Positions 8,053-17,533 are shown, counted from the stretch's first letter. The stretch is DNA of 64,000 bases from Flavobacterium sp. HBTb2-11-1 (GCF_009826975.1 NZ_WUMO01000003.1:496001-560000), one strand, 5' to 3'. The notes: generated by a model not told the origin, from the sequence alone. Program-made: numbers and translations.

Positions 8053-9321
8053 TTAGTTTTCAAATTTTTTAAATAATATACATGCATTTACATCGCCAAA
8101 ACCAAAGCTGGCTTTTGCAATTATTTTTGGGTTGATTTTTATAGTTTCTAAAAGCACTTTTGACGGGTCAATAAGCGCCGCAATTTCAGGATGAAGATCA
8201 GAACAGTTTGCATTTCCAAATAAAAATCCTTCATGTAATTCTAAAACCGCAGCAACACTTTCGATACTTCCAGAAGCACTCAAACAATGCCCAGTTAAGC
8301 TTTTTAGAGAATTAATGTATGGGAAATCATTACCGTTACGGTTCAATGCTTTTGTCCAATTCTCAATTTCAAGACTGTCTTTTGTTGTGGCTGTCAAATG
8401 TCCGTTGATAGCATCAATTTCATTTGGATGGATTCCAGCATTTTCGATAGCCGTTTTAATGCATCTTTGTACCGCTGTGCTGTTGGGAGCGGTCATAGTT
8501 CCGCCCTCTCTTTGTCCGCCAGAATTAACATTTCCGCCCAATATCTCGGCATAAATTACCGCTCCTCGGTCTAAGGCTGTTTCCAAATCTTCAATAACAA
8601 AAGCGCCAGCACCGCTTCCAGGAACAAATCCTGCTGCCGAAGCACTCATGGGTCTTGAACCTTCTTCGGGTTTATCATTAAATTTGGAAGAACAGACACG
8701 AAGCGCATCAAAACCGCCCCAGATATAAGGACCACTATCAGATGTGCTTCCAGCCAAAATTCGTTTTGCCTGCCCAGATTGTATTCGATCATAAGCCATC
8801 AAAATAGCTTCAGCCCCAGTCGTACAAGCCGAAGAATTGGTTGTAACTTGATTCCCTAATCCGATTTTGCCGCCAAGATAGGCGCTCACACCGCTGTTCA
8901 TAGTTTGTGCAACAACAGTGCTCCCTAATCTCCGTACTTGCAGTTCATCAATTTTATAAATGCTTTCGCGAAATTTATCTATTCCTGATGTTCCTGAGCC
9001 AAAAATAGCACCGCTGTCCCAATCCGGATTTTCATTTAATGGCAATCCTGCGTTATGCCAAGCTTCTAAGCCTGCAATAACGCCATATAATATTCCTGTA
9101 CTGTTAAATCCGCGGAGTTCTAGTTCTGTAAAATATTGCGCTTTCAGTTCCTCAGTTATTTGGGGCTGACCTGCAATCTGACAAGAAAATTGCAGTTCTT
9201 CAAGCTGAGCATCATGTCGAATACCAGAAATGCCGTTTTGCAGCGCATGAGTAAATGCAGGAATTCCAACACCATTTGGCGCAGCAACTCCAAGACCTGT
9301 TATTACAACTCGCTTTTTCAT
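8053..9321 (-). CDS. Beta-ketoacyl-ACP synthase (FabF-like)
   Basis: A 422-residue condensing enzyme that extends an ACP-bound acyl chain by decarboxylative Claisen condensation. The start at 9321 (MKKRVVITGLGVAAPNGVG) overlaps the dehydratase stop as ATGA; a 26-residue longer frame upstream is not family-like. The active-site triad is visible: Cys166 in SSACTTG, His308 in NGHLTAT, and His345 in SLTGHCLSASG, with Lys340 just before. The His308 motif departs from the common NAHGTST. It probably builds the acyl starter for the type III synthase in the same operon. Confidence 0.9.
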   Translation of the reverse strand: MKKRVVITGLGVAAPNGVGIPAFTHALQNGISGIRHDAQLEELQFSCQIAGQPQITEELKAQYFTELELRGFNSTGILYGVIAGLEAWHNAGLPLNENPDWDSGAIFGSGTSGIDKFRESIYKIDELQVRRLGSTVVAQTMNSGVSAYLGGKIGLGNQVTTNSSACTTGAEAILMAYDRIQSGQAKRILAGSTSDSGPYIWGGFDALRVCSSKFNDKPEEGSRPMSASAAGFVPGSGAGAFVIEDLETALDRGAVIYAEILGGNVNSGGQREGGTMTAPNSTAVQRCIKTAIENAGIHPNEIDAINGHLTATTKDSLEIENWTKALNRNGNDFPYINSLKSLTGHCLSASGSIESVAAVLELHEGFLFGNANCSDLHPEIAALIDPSKVLLETIKINPKIIAKASFGFGDVNACILFKKFEN

Positions 9322-9755
9322 AATCTTTTTGTTATCATTCCAGCCAGAACACCTCTGCAAACTTCTTGTCCAGCTTCGTTTTTCATTACTGCATTGCATT
9401 TTAATTTTCCAAAACGAAAGAACAATTTCTCAGAAGTTACTGTTACTTTTTCATTTGGATAAACAGGTTTCAAAAATTCCATGTCGGCAGAAGTAAAAGC
9501 GATTACGGTATTTTCTCCCAAATCATTTCCTAAAAGAAATATTCCTAAGCAAACCATTCCGATCTGTGCCATCGTTTCAGTCAGAATAACGCCAGGAGTC
9601 ACAGGATTATCTCTAAAATGCCCTTTATAAAAGTCGAGATTTTCGCTAAAGGTGTACGTTCCTGTCACGCCGTTTTCGTCAGCATAAAGCAATTCATCCA
9701 CAAACAAAAAAGGTTCGCTGTACGGAAGCTGCGCGATAATATCATTTAATTTCAT
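9318..9755 (-). CDS. 3-hydroxyacyl-ACP dehydratase (FabZ/FabA hotdog fold)
   Basis: A 145-residue hotdog-fold protein. The catalytic pair is His46 (YKGHF) and Glu60 (VILTETMAQ), with the family spacing and the Pro-Gly turn TPGV. It should dehydrate 3-hydroxyacyl-ACP, giving an unsaturated chain. No ketoreductase is encoded in the operon, so that step would have to be borrowed from primary fatty-acid synthesis. It starts 11 bases after the type III synthase and overlaps the ketosynthase by four bases. Confidence 0.87.
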   Translation of the reverse strand: MKLNDIIAQLPYSEPFLFVDELLYADENGVTGTYTFSENLDFYKGHFRDNPVTPGVILTETMAQIGMVCLGIFLLGNDLGENTVIAFTSADMEFLKPVYPNEKVTVTSEKLFFRFGKLKCNAVMKNEAGQEVCRGVLAGMITKRL

Positions 9756-9766
9756 AAACTTTCAAA

Positions 9767-10819
9767 TTACCATTGCAATAAAACTCTTTGTGCCGAAAAT
9801 CCTGGGCCAAAACTTAGCATTAAGCCTTTTTCTCCTTTTTTTGGATTTCGATTCATAATATTTTCCAGAACGTACAAAACGGTAGCGCTCGACATATTGC
9901 CATAATCTCTGAGAATTTCTTTTGTATCATCAATATTTTTCTCCAATCCGGCGAAAAGTGCTTCAACCGTTGTTACGATTTTTTTTCCTCCAGGATGAAA
10001 TATCATATGGTCAATATCTTTTATGTCTAGATTATTCTGCTTTAGAAAAGGATGAATAATATCTTCAAAATGAGAAGCAATTGTATCTGGAACTTCAATA
10101 TCTAAAACCATCTGCAATCCGCTGTTGGTTAGTTTGAAACCCATCATATGCTCGGCATCGTAAAAATGATACATCTGTTCGTCAAGAATTTCGGGGCCAG
10201 AATCTTCTTCTTTTGATGATAATAAACAACAAGCAGCACCATCTCCAAAAATAGCAGCGCTTACAATATTTGGCATCGAGAAATCATCGAGCTGAAAAGT
10301 GGCTGTTGGTGATTCTACAGCAATTACAGCAGCACGTTTGCCTGGATTTGATTTGAGGAAATTCTTGGCATAAATAATTCCAGATATTCCAGCTGCACAG
10401 CCCATTTCGGTTACAGGAAGACGAACAATATCTTGTCGTAATTTCATTTTATTAATCAGATAAGCGTCAAGCGAAGGAATCATAATTCCGGTACAGCTTA
10501 CCGTAATAATGTAATCTAAACTTTGTGGATCCCAGCCTGTTTTTTCTAATGCTTTTTGTAGAACCTGATGTCCTAAAATGATCATTTCACGGCTATAAAT
10601 ATCATTTTTTTCTTCAAATGAAGTGGCAGTAAAAACCTCCGAAGGCTCCATGATAGAATAACGTTTATCTACAGAAGCACCTTCAAATATCTTTTTTACT
10701 TTTTTGATGAAACGTTCTTCCTGACCTTCAAGCCATACATCGACAAGCAGAAGAATTTCTTCTGTTGTTCTCGAATATTGTGGAAGCTGTTTTACAGCTG
10801 TGATTATTTTGACACTCAT
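9767..10819 (-). CDS. Type III polyketide synthase (chalcone/stilbene synthase superfamily)
   Basis: The 350-residue homodimer-type synthase carries Cys141 in TEMGCAAGISG, His275 in MIFHPGG and Asn308 in YGNMSSATV; the His-Asn spacing of 33 equals that of chalcone synthase. The SFGPGFSAQ loop near the C-terminus is also typical. Such enzymes extend a CoA- or ACP-bound starter with malonyl-CoA and cyclise it to resorcinols, pyrones or related rings. The start at 10819 (MSVKIITAVKQ) overlaps the methyltransferase stop as ATGA, which favours it over an upstream in-frame ATG at 10855. With the neighbouring methyltransferase and FAD enzyme the product is likely a modified phenolic lipid or quinone, but this is inference. 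Confidence 0.92.
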   Translation of the reverse strand: MSVKIITAVKQLPQYSRTTEEILLLVDVWLEGQEERFIKKVKKIFEGASVDKRYSIMEPSEVFTATSFEEKNDIYSREMIILGHQVLQKALEKTGWDPQSLDYIITVSCTGIMIPSLDAYLINKMKLRQDIVRLPVTEMGCAAGISGIIYAKNFLKSNPGKRAAVIAVESPTATFQLDDFSMPNIVSAAIFGDGAACCLLSSKEEDSGPEILDEQMYHFYDAEHMMGFKLTNSGLQMVLDIEVPDTIASHFEDIIHPFLKQNNLDIKDIDHMIFHPGGKKIVTTVEALFAGLEKNIDDTKEILRDYGNMSSATVLYVLENIMNRNPKKGEKGLMLSFGPGFSAQRVLLQW

Positions 10820-11529
10820 ATTTTTGTAATTATCCACTGGTAGCGAAAAGCCCATTTCCAGTTTATGGAATAGTTTTTTAAATTTAATTTTTTGGATAAA
10901 TGTTCTAATTCTTTCTTTTTGAATCCTTTAAGAATAGAGATTAATCCGTCATTGCGAGACATATTATTGAGATTGAAGACAAAACCAATCAGTTCAAATA
11001 ATCGATAAGCCAATTTGCTTCTATGCAGATCGTTTACTACAATACCTATTGATGCATTTTGGTTTAAAACATCCATTACTTTTGCGATCTGGATTGTTGA
11101 AAAATGGTGCAGAGTAAGCGTACACAAAACAATGTCATATTTTAAAAGGCCAAATTCTTCACTAAAAATATCCATACAGAGATATTCAATGTTTGGAAAA
11201 TCTTTTGACAATGTTTCGGCGTAACTAATGGTAAAAGCATTGGCATCGATACCAATTAATTTAAAGTTGAGATTACGCTTTTTTCCGTAGTTTGCAAGCA
11301 TTCTCAGCATATCTCCATTTCCGCAACCAATATCGGCAATGGTAATGGTCTTAGAACTATCAGTCTTTTTTAAAAGCGCTTTTATTCCATGAAGCGTTAA
11401 TCTATTGCCCCCAAGCAATTGATTGATAGAAGCAATCTGATCTAAAGCGCCAATCAATTCTTCGCCTTCAAGCGAAAAATCGTCCATTATTTCAATTTCT
11501 TCGGTTCTATATTTAGTATTTACACTCAT
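10816..11529 (-). CDS. Class I SAM-dependent methyltransferase
   Basis: The 237-residue protein has the SAM-binding motif IADIGCGNGDML (about 64-75), an acidic residue at the end of strand two (LIGIDAN), and motif LCTLTLHHFS. Family knowledge points to O- or C-methylation of a small molecule. It lies between the FAD enzyme (one-base TAATG overlap) and the type III synthase (four-base overlap), so it probably methylates the polyketide product. Methyltransferases pair with type III synthases and flavin hydroxylases in other bacterial phenolic-lipid operons such as srsABC. Confidence 0.88.
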   Translation of the reverse strand: MSVNTKYRTEEIEIMDDFSLEGEELIGALDQIASINQLLGGNRLTLHGIKALLKKTDSSKTITIADIGCGNGDMLRMLANYGKKRNLNFKLIGIDANAFTISYAETLSKDFPNIEYLCMDIFSEEFGLLKYDIVLCTLTLHHFSTIQIAKVMDVLNQNASIGIVVNDLHRSKLAYRLFELIGFVFNLNNMSRNDGLISILKGFKKKELEHLSKKLNLKNYSINWKWAFRYQWIITKI

Positions 11530-12656
11530 TATTCAACTGTTATCGGGCGGCCGTGTGTTTGTTTTATAATGACTGAAAGTAACGACGGAATCGACGCCGC
11601 AATGGTTGTCATTACATGCGTGAAATTTTTGTGCGTCAATGCTTTGGCTAACAATCGGCCAAAAAATAATCTCTTACTGAAATGCTTTTTCCATTCTTGA
11701 ATGTACTTTTTTTCCAATTCGCTTCTTGATTCTATTTTTCCATAATAGAAATCCAATACCAATTCAGAGGCTATTTTTGCGCTGTGAATTGCCATTGCCA
11801 TACCGTTGCCGCACATAGGGTGAATTAATCCTGCAGTGTCGCCAATCATTATAATATGATTTTCTACAGGTTCTTTTTTGTCAAATGAAATCTGGCTTAT
11901 CGTGATGGGTTTCTCAAATAGGGAAGTGCTGTTTTCAAAAACTGCTTTCAGTTTCTTATTTTTATAAAGTACAGATTTCTGATACTCTTCAATGTCTTTA
12001 TATTTTTTAAAGGTTTCAAAATCGGCTAGATAGCAAATGTTTATAACGTTATTTTCAACTTTTGAAACACCGCAATAACCGCCTTGAAAATTGTATAAAG
12101 CGACAAGATTTTCGTCAAAATTTCCAGAATAATGCCCTTTTACAGCCAGCCACGGTGATTTTTTAGAAATAAAATCTCTTGACAAAACCTGATCGATATT
12201 GGATCTTTTGCCATAAGCGCCCAAAACGATTTTAGCAGAAATAATTTCTTCTGAAGTGGTAATGGTAAAAATGTCGTTTTCAAAATAAATGTTTGTAACT
12301 GTTTCTGTTATAATGGTACAGCCATTTTCTACAGCTTTTTGAAATAGAAAATGATCCAACTCATAACGGCTAACTCCAAAACCGCCCAAAGGGAGTCTGG
12401 TTTTTGCAGTTTTACCATTTTGTGCCGTAAATTCGAATTTTGAAATACTGGTGGGATGCAATTTTGAAACATCAATATCAAGCCATAATAAATAGGGGAG
12501 AATTTCATTTGAAATATATTCTCCGCAAACTTTATGTTTTGGATAGGTGTTTTTTTCGATAAGAACAATCTTCAATCCTTTTTTGGACAAGTGTAAAGCG
12601 CCTGCAAGACCAGCAAGACCGCCACCAATAATAAGTACATCAGGATTTGTTCTCAT
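11529..12656 (-). CDS. FAD-dependent oxidoreductase (geranylgeranyl reductase/hydroxylase-like)
   Basis: A 375-residue flavoprotein with the FAD-binding fingerprint GGGLAG (11-16) ending in EK, the KVCGEYIS segment typical of the geranylgeranyl-reductase-like group, and the second FAD motif GDTAGLIHPMCGNGMAMAI. Members hydroxylate aromatic compounds or reduce isoprenoid double bonds. As first gene of the polyketide operon, it likely hydroxylates or reduces the type III synthase product, possibly to a quinone. Which of the two reactions occurs cannot be decided from sequence. Confidence 0.85.
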   Translation of the reverse strand: MRTNPDVLIIGGGLAGLAGALHLSKKGLKIVLIEKNTYPKHKVCGEYISNEILPYLLWLDIDVSKLHPTSISKFEFTAQNGKTAKTRLPLGGFGVSRYELDHFLFQKAVENGCTIITETVTNIYFENDIFTITTSEEIISAKIVLGAYGKRSNIDQVLSRDFISKKSPWLAVKGHYSGNFDENLVALYNFQGGYCGVSKVENNVINICYLADFETFKKYKDIEEYQKSVLYKNKKLKAVFENSTSLFEKPITISQISFDKKEPVENHIIMIGDTAGLIHPMCGNGMAMAIHSAKIASELVLDFYYGKIESRSELEKKYIQEWKKHFSKRLFFGRLLAKALTHKNFTHVMTTIAASIPSLLSVIIKQTHGRPITVE

Positions 12657-12799
12657 ACAACCAATTTAGTCATAAAATCTTAAACGGACTTTACTTAATT
12701 CGATAAGAAATTAACAAAATTTCAACCTTTATCTTAAAAAGTTGAAACAGTTTTTGTCTTGTAAAAACACGATAAAAAATTCATTTAATAGATAATTTT

Positions 12800-12807
12800 T
12801 ACTTTTG
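12800..12807 (+). promoter_or_regulatory. -7 promoter element TACTTTTG
   Basis: A perfect TAnnTTTG match 24 bases upstream of the ATG at 12832. No TTTG was found at the usual -33 spacing, so this is a partial promoter call for the small gene. Confidence 0.45.
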
Positions 12808-12831
12808 CCAAAAAATAACAGCATTTCATAA

Positions 12832-13188
<357 letters not shown>

Positions 13189-13289
13189 AATTAAGAATAT
13201 TTAATTTAACACATAGAAACATAGTGTTGCTTTCTAAAATAAAGTATACAAAAAGAAACTAGTTTCTAACACATAGTAAACTAGAAGCC

Positions 13290-13322
13290 AACTTTGTCAA
13301 AGTTCTAAACTTTGACAAAGTT
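13290..13322. repeat. Dispersed palindrome, copy 1 (AACTTTGTCAAAGTT)
   Basis: AACTTTGTCAAAGTT (13290-13304), loop CTA, then its exact reverse complement (13308-13322). Each arm is itself almost palindromic (AACTTTG/CAAAGTT). A TTATTTTTT follows, so it may also terminate transcription of the small gene at 12832. A second copy lies at 15097-15129, on the other side of the GH32-like gene. Confidence 0.8.
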
Positions 13323-13386
13323 TATTTTTTACCACAGATTAAGGATTGCGATAGATTAAAAATGCTCTCTTAGAAAAATTTACTCT

Positions 13387-13438
13387 CGCAGATTAAGCAG
13401 ATTTTATAGATTTTTCTGCTCAATCTGCTTAATCTGCG
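13387..13438. repeat. Inverted repeat with 17-bp arms (CGCAGATTAAGCAGATT)
   Basis: Arms 13387-13403 and 13422-13438 are perfect reverse complements around an 18-base loop. The arm contains the tandem GCAGATTAA(G)CAGATT unit seen in dispersed repeats of Flavobacterium genomes (recalled, not checked). It lies about 50 bases after the 3' end of the GH32-like gene. Confidence 0.75.
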
Positions 13439-13487
13439 GGAAAAAATAATCTTGCAGGTCAGGTTCAATCTAATCGAATCTTAAATA

Positions 13488-15020
13488 TTAGTTGGGATTT
13501 GTTTTGGCATCTATCTGCATAATTCTATTATAATCAATGGTGTATTTTTCAGGATCAGATGCTGCATATTCATTTTCTGGTTCTGGAATGACATGAATTT
13601 TAGAATCGCTTATCGAAATTACTGCCGAACAAACGTAGATTCCCACTTTTCCCTCGCTGTATTTGAAATCTAGTAAAGTGAGTTTTACAATGTCATTAAT
13701 CGAGAGTTCGTAATAGTTTCCGTAACGGATAATCTTAAAAGAAATTTGTTTTTCTTCGCTTATTTCAAACTGATTGGTTTGAATGTTTTCGAAGATAAAA
13801 TTATTCTTAACGTCTTTTTCATTAAATCCCCAAGCCCTAAATTGCACAAAACCGTTCATGAAGTCAATCGAAATATAATATCCCGTTCCTTCCTTGTCAC
13901 ATTCAATTACAAAACCCGTTTTTCCCATTCCCTCAACAGCAAGAGTACCATCCCAGACAAAATCGCTGGATGGTTTTTCGAAACCGTATATTTCGTAACC
14001 GCTTCGACAGCTAAAACGCCATTTGCTTTCATTTTCCAAAACAAAATCGGCAGTTGGATTTCCTAAAATGGGCATGGGTTGAGGCAAGTCTTTTTGAAGA
14101 ATGGTTTTCTGATACAGTTTCTGCCAGTAATAATAACTTTTCAGTAAAAGCCTTCCGCTTTTATCTATATCGAGTTCTTTTGGAGGCGGAATTACTCGAT
14201 GCGTATTAACATTTCCGTCTGCGAAATAGAAATTATAAACCAGAAAGTGTTTTCCTTCTTTGACCACTCTTGCGGCATAATTTCCCTGAGGCATTAAAAC
14301 GTTATTATGAAAAGCGCAATACTCGCCTCTAAATTCAGGTGCCGACCAATAACGGACTTTAACATCTTCTCTGATGGATCCTAAAAGATAATTTGTGCCT
14401 TTAATTTCAAAAACACAAGGGCATTCGACATCATCATACACATATGGAATATGAAGAGGTCTCTGCAAAACAAAACCTTCTTTCTCTCTTTTGGCAACAC
14501 CAATACAGCCTCTACGGTATGTTGGTCCAGAGGCGCTTCGGGCGCAAATTAGCAAATAATCATCGCCTTTGTATTGGTATTTAAATGGGTCACGAAAACT
14601 AATCCATTGCCGCGGATTATTGTTTGGACCTTCATAATGCGGAGCTTCACTTTTAAACGGAAGTCCATATAGATTTTCTTTCTTCCAAGTAATTAAATCA
14701 GAAGATACTGCTCGTCCTACCTTTTGTTCAATCCCTTTATCTTGGCGTTTTAGACCAGTGTAATACATTTCATAACCTTCGCCATCTGATTTTTTGCTGA
14801 CATGCATAGTCCATAACATATCATCGTCCCATTCTCCTGGATCGCCTACAAAAAGGGCGTTTTTTACTCGTTTCCACGAAAGACCGTCTTTTGAAACGGC
14901 ATGCGCAATATAATCGTGATTGGGAATAATCAAATGAAATAAATGATGAACTCCTTTTTCATCTATAAATACGTCAACATCTCCAATTTCCCAATTGCTA
15001 AATCCTGAACCTGAATACAT
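13488..15020 (-). CDS. GH32-like glycoside hydrolase, probably sucrose/fructan active
   Basis: The 510-residue protein begins with a five-bladed beta-propeller of clan GH-J type. Candidate catalytic sites are Asp16 (GDVDVF, in the place of the WMNDPNG nucleophile), RDP at 143-145 (SFRDPF) as the transition-state stabiliser, and Glu199-Cys200 (DVECPC), the acid/base EC motif of GH32. A beta-sandwich follows from about 345. No signal peptide is present, so it should work in the cytoplasm. Beside sucrose-phosphate synthase and a fructokinase, it probably cleaves sucrose or a related fructoside. The nucleophile motif is unusual, so a GH43-like or other clan-J activity is possible. Confidence 0.72.
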   Translation of the reverse strand: MYSGSGFSNWEIGDVDVFIDEKGVHHLFHLIIPNHDYIAHAVSKDGLSWKRVKNALFVGDPGEWDDDMLWTMHVSKKSDGEGYEMYYTGLKRQDKGIEQKVGRAVSSDLITWKKENLYGLPFKSEAPHYEGPNNNPRQWISFRDPFKYQYKGDDYLLICARSASGPTYRRGCIGVAKREKEGFVLQRPLHIPYVYDDVECPCVFEIKGTNYLLGSIREDVKVRYWSAPEFRGEYCAFHNNVLMPQGNYAARVVKEGKHFLVYNFYFADGNVNTHRVIPPPKELDIDKSGRLLLKSYYYWQKLYQKTILQKDLPQPMPILGNPTADFVLENESKWRFSCRSGYEIYGFEKPSSDFVWDGTLAVEGMGKTGFVIECDKEGTGYYISIDFMNGFVQFRAWGFNEKDVKNNFIFENIQTNQFEISEEKQISFKIIRYGNYYELSINDIVKLTLLDFKYSEGKVGIYVCSAVISISDSKIHVIPEPENEYAASDPEKYTIDYNRIMQIDAKTNPN

Positions 15021-15096
15021 TTTATTATTTATTTAATGATTGTATATTTTTTTTTTCCACTAATTGCACCAATTTTCTCGAATTTTAAATCTCATG

Positions 15097-15174
15097 AACT
15101 TTGTCAAAGTTTTAAACTTTGACAAAGTTGTCGCTGAACTATTTTTAAATTCACGCTAATTCATGTAATTCGTG
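15097..15174. repeat. Dispersed palindrome, copy 2, plus a second short palindrome
   Basis: 15097-15129 repeats the AACTTTGTCAAAGTT palindrome of 13290-13322, differing only in the loop (TTA instead of CTA). Then 15152-15174 holds CACG...AATTCATGTAATT...CGTG, another imperfect palindrome of a kind common between Flavobacterium genes. Both lie between the sucrose-phosphate synthase stop and the GH32-like start, which otherwise form a same-strand pair. Confidence 0.75.
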
Positions 15175-15185
15175 GCTTATTCTTT

Positions 15186-17366
15186 TTATTTAATGATTTT
15201 ATAATATTTTAAACCTTCTAAAATTCCTTCCGAAGCAGAAGTTTTTGCTACATAGATGCTTTTTGTGGTTTCGTAAGCCATGAGTTCTGCGCTTCGGTTT
15301 CCAACAATGATTCCTTTTACTGGACCTCTAAACATATCAACATCGTTTCCAGAATCTCCCGCGGCAATTACATTTCCTAGCGGAATAGACCACTTTCGGC
15401 ATAAGAATTTAATTGCATTTCCTTTGGAAGCTCTTTTTGGGATAAAATCCAAAAACTGACCATGGCTCGGAATAATATTCACTTTGTACCAGCCTGTTCC
15501 TAAAACAGTGATTAACTCGTCATGATTGTATTGCTCCTTATCATAATAATATGAGATTTTATAAGGATTCTGGGCTTCTTCTTCCTGCAGTTTGATCCAT
15601 TTGATGGCTTTGAGTTTATTTAAAATTTCTTCTCTTTTCCACCTTCCAGCTAGGAATTTTGCCCAACCTTTATCCAAAATATAATCTTTTCCGTTGGTGT
15701 AATAGATTTCGGTTCCGACCGAACAGATTATGAAGTCGGGGAGAGGAAACTCCTCTTCGTCAATTACTTTTTTTACTAAAGCTAAGTTTCGTCCAGAAGC
15801 CATTGCAAAAGCCATTTTATCGGTACGATTGATTAAGTGTGTTTTGAGTTCTTTTAAACCAGGATTGGACAGTTTAGGTTCAATCAATGTTCCGTCAATA
15901 TCTGAAACCAACAAATGATCGATTTTTCTTTTTAATCGGCTAATATTGATATTCGGATAATGCTGTTTTTTGATTCCAGCTCCGGATGAAAGAGAAAGGT
16001 TTTCTTTAACCAATTCGACATAATGATTAACATGGCTAATCCAACTGTAATATTTCTGAATATTGATGGCTCCATTATTCGAATAATATTTCCACTGATT
16101 TTCATCGGTTAAAATATTTAAAAGGGCTTTTTTAATCTGGCTTTCTTCCTGAGGATTGACTAATTCTCCATTTTGGCAAACTGGAATGATTTCTGAAGGG
16201 CCGCCGTTTTTGGTCACCACAACAGGAAGTCCAGAACTAGCGGATTCTATAACGGTCAAGCCAAAATTTTCATGCAAAGCTAAATTGACAAAAACACCTC
16301 TTTTTTCGGCAGCATAGCGATAGATAATCGAAACTTCATTTTCAACGTCATGTTTTTTCGGAATAGCCATTTTTCCGTACAAATCGTATTTATCCATTAA
16401 AAGAAGCAAATCGGTCAGAACATTTTTTTCAGATTCAGGCATTTTGGCAATGTCTTTTCGAATGCCAGCAAAAATGACCAGATTGGCAATGCTTTGTAGC
16501 TCTTTGTCTTTTCCGTAAACTTCAATTAAAGTATTCAAGTTTTTGTGACGGTCAGGCCGTGAAAGTGCCAGAATAATAGGCTTGTGCGGATTGGTAAGAA
16601 ATTTAGAAATGGATTCGGCAACCCAGTATTTTCGCTGTGCTTCTTCCATATGTTTATCAGAATCGTTTTCTTGATAATAATAAGGAACAAATTTTCGGGT
16701 ATCGATTCCTGGAGAAATAGCATGGTATTTTCCTAGTTCAAAATTTTTGTAGGCTTTGTAGGTTTCAATTTCCTGTTCGGTAGAAGTAACGATGAATTCT
16801 GCAAGTTCTAAGGTTCTCTCTTCAGCCGCAATTCGGGCTTTAAACTTAAATTTTTTCTCTAGCTCTTCTTCTGTTTCACCACTTTCAACTAGTTTTTTCT
16901 TTTTGTAGAATCCTAAAGAATGTCCCGTATGGGCAAAAGGAATATTTAAAACGGCTGATAATTCGGCTGCCGCATAACCGGCATCTGCATAATGCGAGTG
17001 AATCCAATCGGGGAAAATATTGTGCTGTTTGATATGCTGCATCGCGCCATTTACAAAAAGATCAAGACCCTCCCAAAGCTGTTCTTTGGGTTTGTACTTT
17101 TTTCCCAGAAACGGAATTCTTCTAATGTCTAATTTATCATTGATAATTTCGACAGGCACTGCGTATTCAGGCGAAAGGGCAGGATCATCTATTAATCTGG
17201 TAAAAAGATGAACGTGTTCTACATCTTCATGCTGCGATAAAAATTCGGCTAATTCGTATATGTATTTGGTCTGGCCTCCGTTGTCTGCATCTCGTCCAAT
17301 CTCTAGACCAGAACCTTTCAAGAGTCCGTGAATATTGATAAGTGAAATTCGTAATTTTTTCATCAT
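15186..17366 (-). CDS. Sucrose-phosphate synthase with C-terminal phosphatase domain
   Basis: The 726-residue protein has a GT-B glycosyltransferase (about 1-470) starting INIHGLLKG with DNGGQTKYIYELA, the nucleotide-sugar pocket HSHYADAGY and HTGHSLG, and the C-terminal ExxxFGLTxxE signature (ENFGLTVIESA). A HAD-type hydrolase follows (about 485-720): VSDIDGTLI carries the nucleophile Asp and GDSGNDVDMF the Mg site. The first domain should make sucrose 6-phosphate from UDP-glucose (or ADP-glucose) and fructose 6-phosphate; the second should dephosphorylate it. Such two-domain enzymes are known from cyanobacteria and plants-like SPS families. It sits between the GH32-like gene and the fructokinase, consistent with a sucrose or mannosylfructose pathway. 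An ATG one codon later (17363) is an equal start. Confidence 0.88.
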   Translation of the reverse strand: MMKKLRISLINIHGLLKGSGLEIGRDADNGGQTKYIYELAEFLSQHEDVEHVHLFTRLIDDPALSPEYAVPVEIINDKLDIRRIPFLGKKYKPKEQLWEGLDLFVNGAMQHIKQHNIFPDWIHSHYADAGYAAAELSAVLNIPFAHTGHSLGFYKKKKLVESGETEEELEKKFKFKARIAAEERTLELAEFIVTSTEQEIETYKAYKNFELGKYHAISPGIDTRKFVPYYYQENDSDKHMEEAQRKYWVAESISKFLTNPHKPIILALSRPDRHKNLNTLIEVYGKDKELQSIANLVIFAGIRKDIAKMPESEKNVLTDLLLLMDKYDLYGKMAIPKKHDVENEVSIIYRYAAEKRGVFVNLALHENFGLTVIESASSGLPVVVTKNGGPSEIIPVCQNGELVNPQEESQIKKALLNILTDENQWKYYSNNGAINIQKYYSWISHVNHYVELVKENLSLSSGAGIKKQHYPNINISRLKRKIDHLLVSDIDGTLIEPKLSNPGLKELKTHLINRTDKMAFAMASGRNLALVKKVIDEEEFPLPDFIICSVGTEIYYTNGKDYILDKGWAKFLAGRWKREEILNKLKAIKWIKLQEEEAQNPYKISYYYDKEQYNHDELITVLGTGWYKVNIIPSHGQFLDFIPKRASKGNAIKFLCRKWSIPLGNVIAAGDSGNDVDMFRGPVKGIIVGNRSAELMAYETTKSIYVAKTSASEGILEGLKYYKIIK

Positions 17367-17484
17367 TCTTCCTTAAATTATTTGAAAACACAATTTACTG
17401 CGCCCATATTGATTAGGAAGAAATAATTCCATTTTAAATTTACATAGTTCCCATGTTTGAAGAATGAAGGTAATGTTTTAACTA

Positions 17485-17522
17485 TAAAAAAAGAGCCTGA
17501 TGCTTATAATATACCAGGCTTT
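17485..17522 (-). terminator. Terminator after the fructokinase
   Basis: On the minus strand AAGCCTG and CAGGCTC flank a 15-base loop and are followed by TTTTTTTAT. It lies just after the fructokinase stop at 17534 and separates it from the sucrose-phosphate synthase transcript. Confidence 0.6.
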
Positions 17523-17533
17523 GCAATTTTCTT

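Noticed and set aside
8052..8087. A longer acyl-carrier reading frame starting at 8087.
   Set aside because: It overlaps the ketosynthase end and adds residues not seen in carrier proteins; the ATG at 8051 sits at the normal junction.
9322..9399. A longer ketosynthase frame starting at 9399.
   Set aside because: The extra 26 residues are unlike the family, and the ATG at 9321 overlaps the dehydratase stop as ATGA.
7303..12656. A flexirubin or dialkylresorcinol cluster.
   Set aside because: That pathway is built on DarA/DarB-type enzymes. This operon uses a chalcone-synthase-type enzyme with Cys, His and Asn triad.
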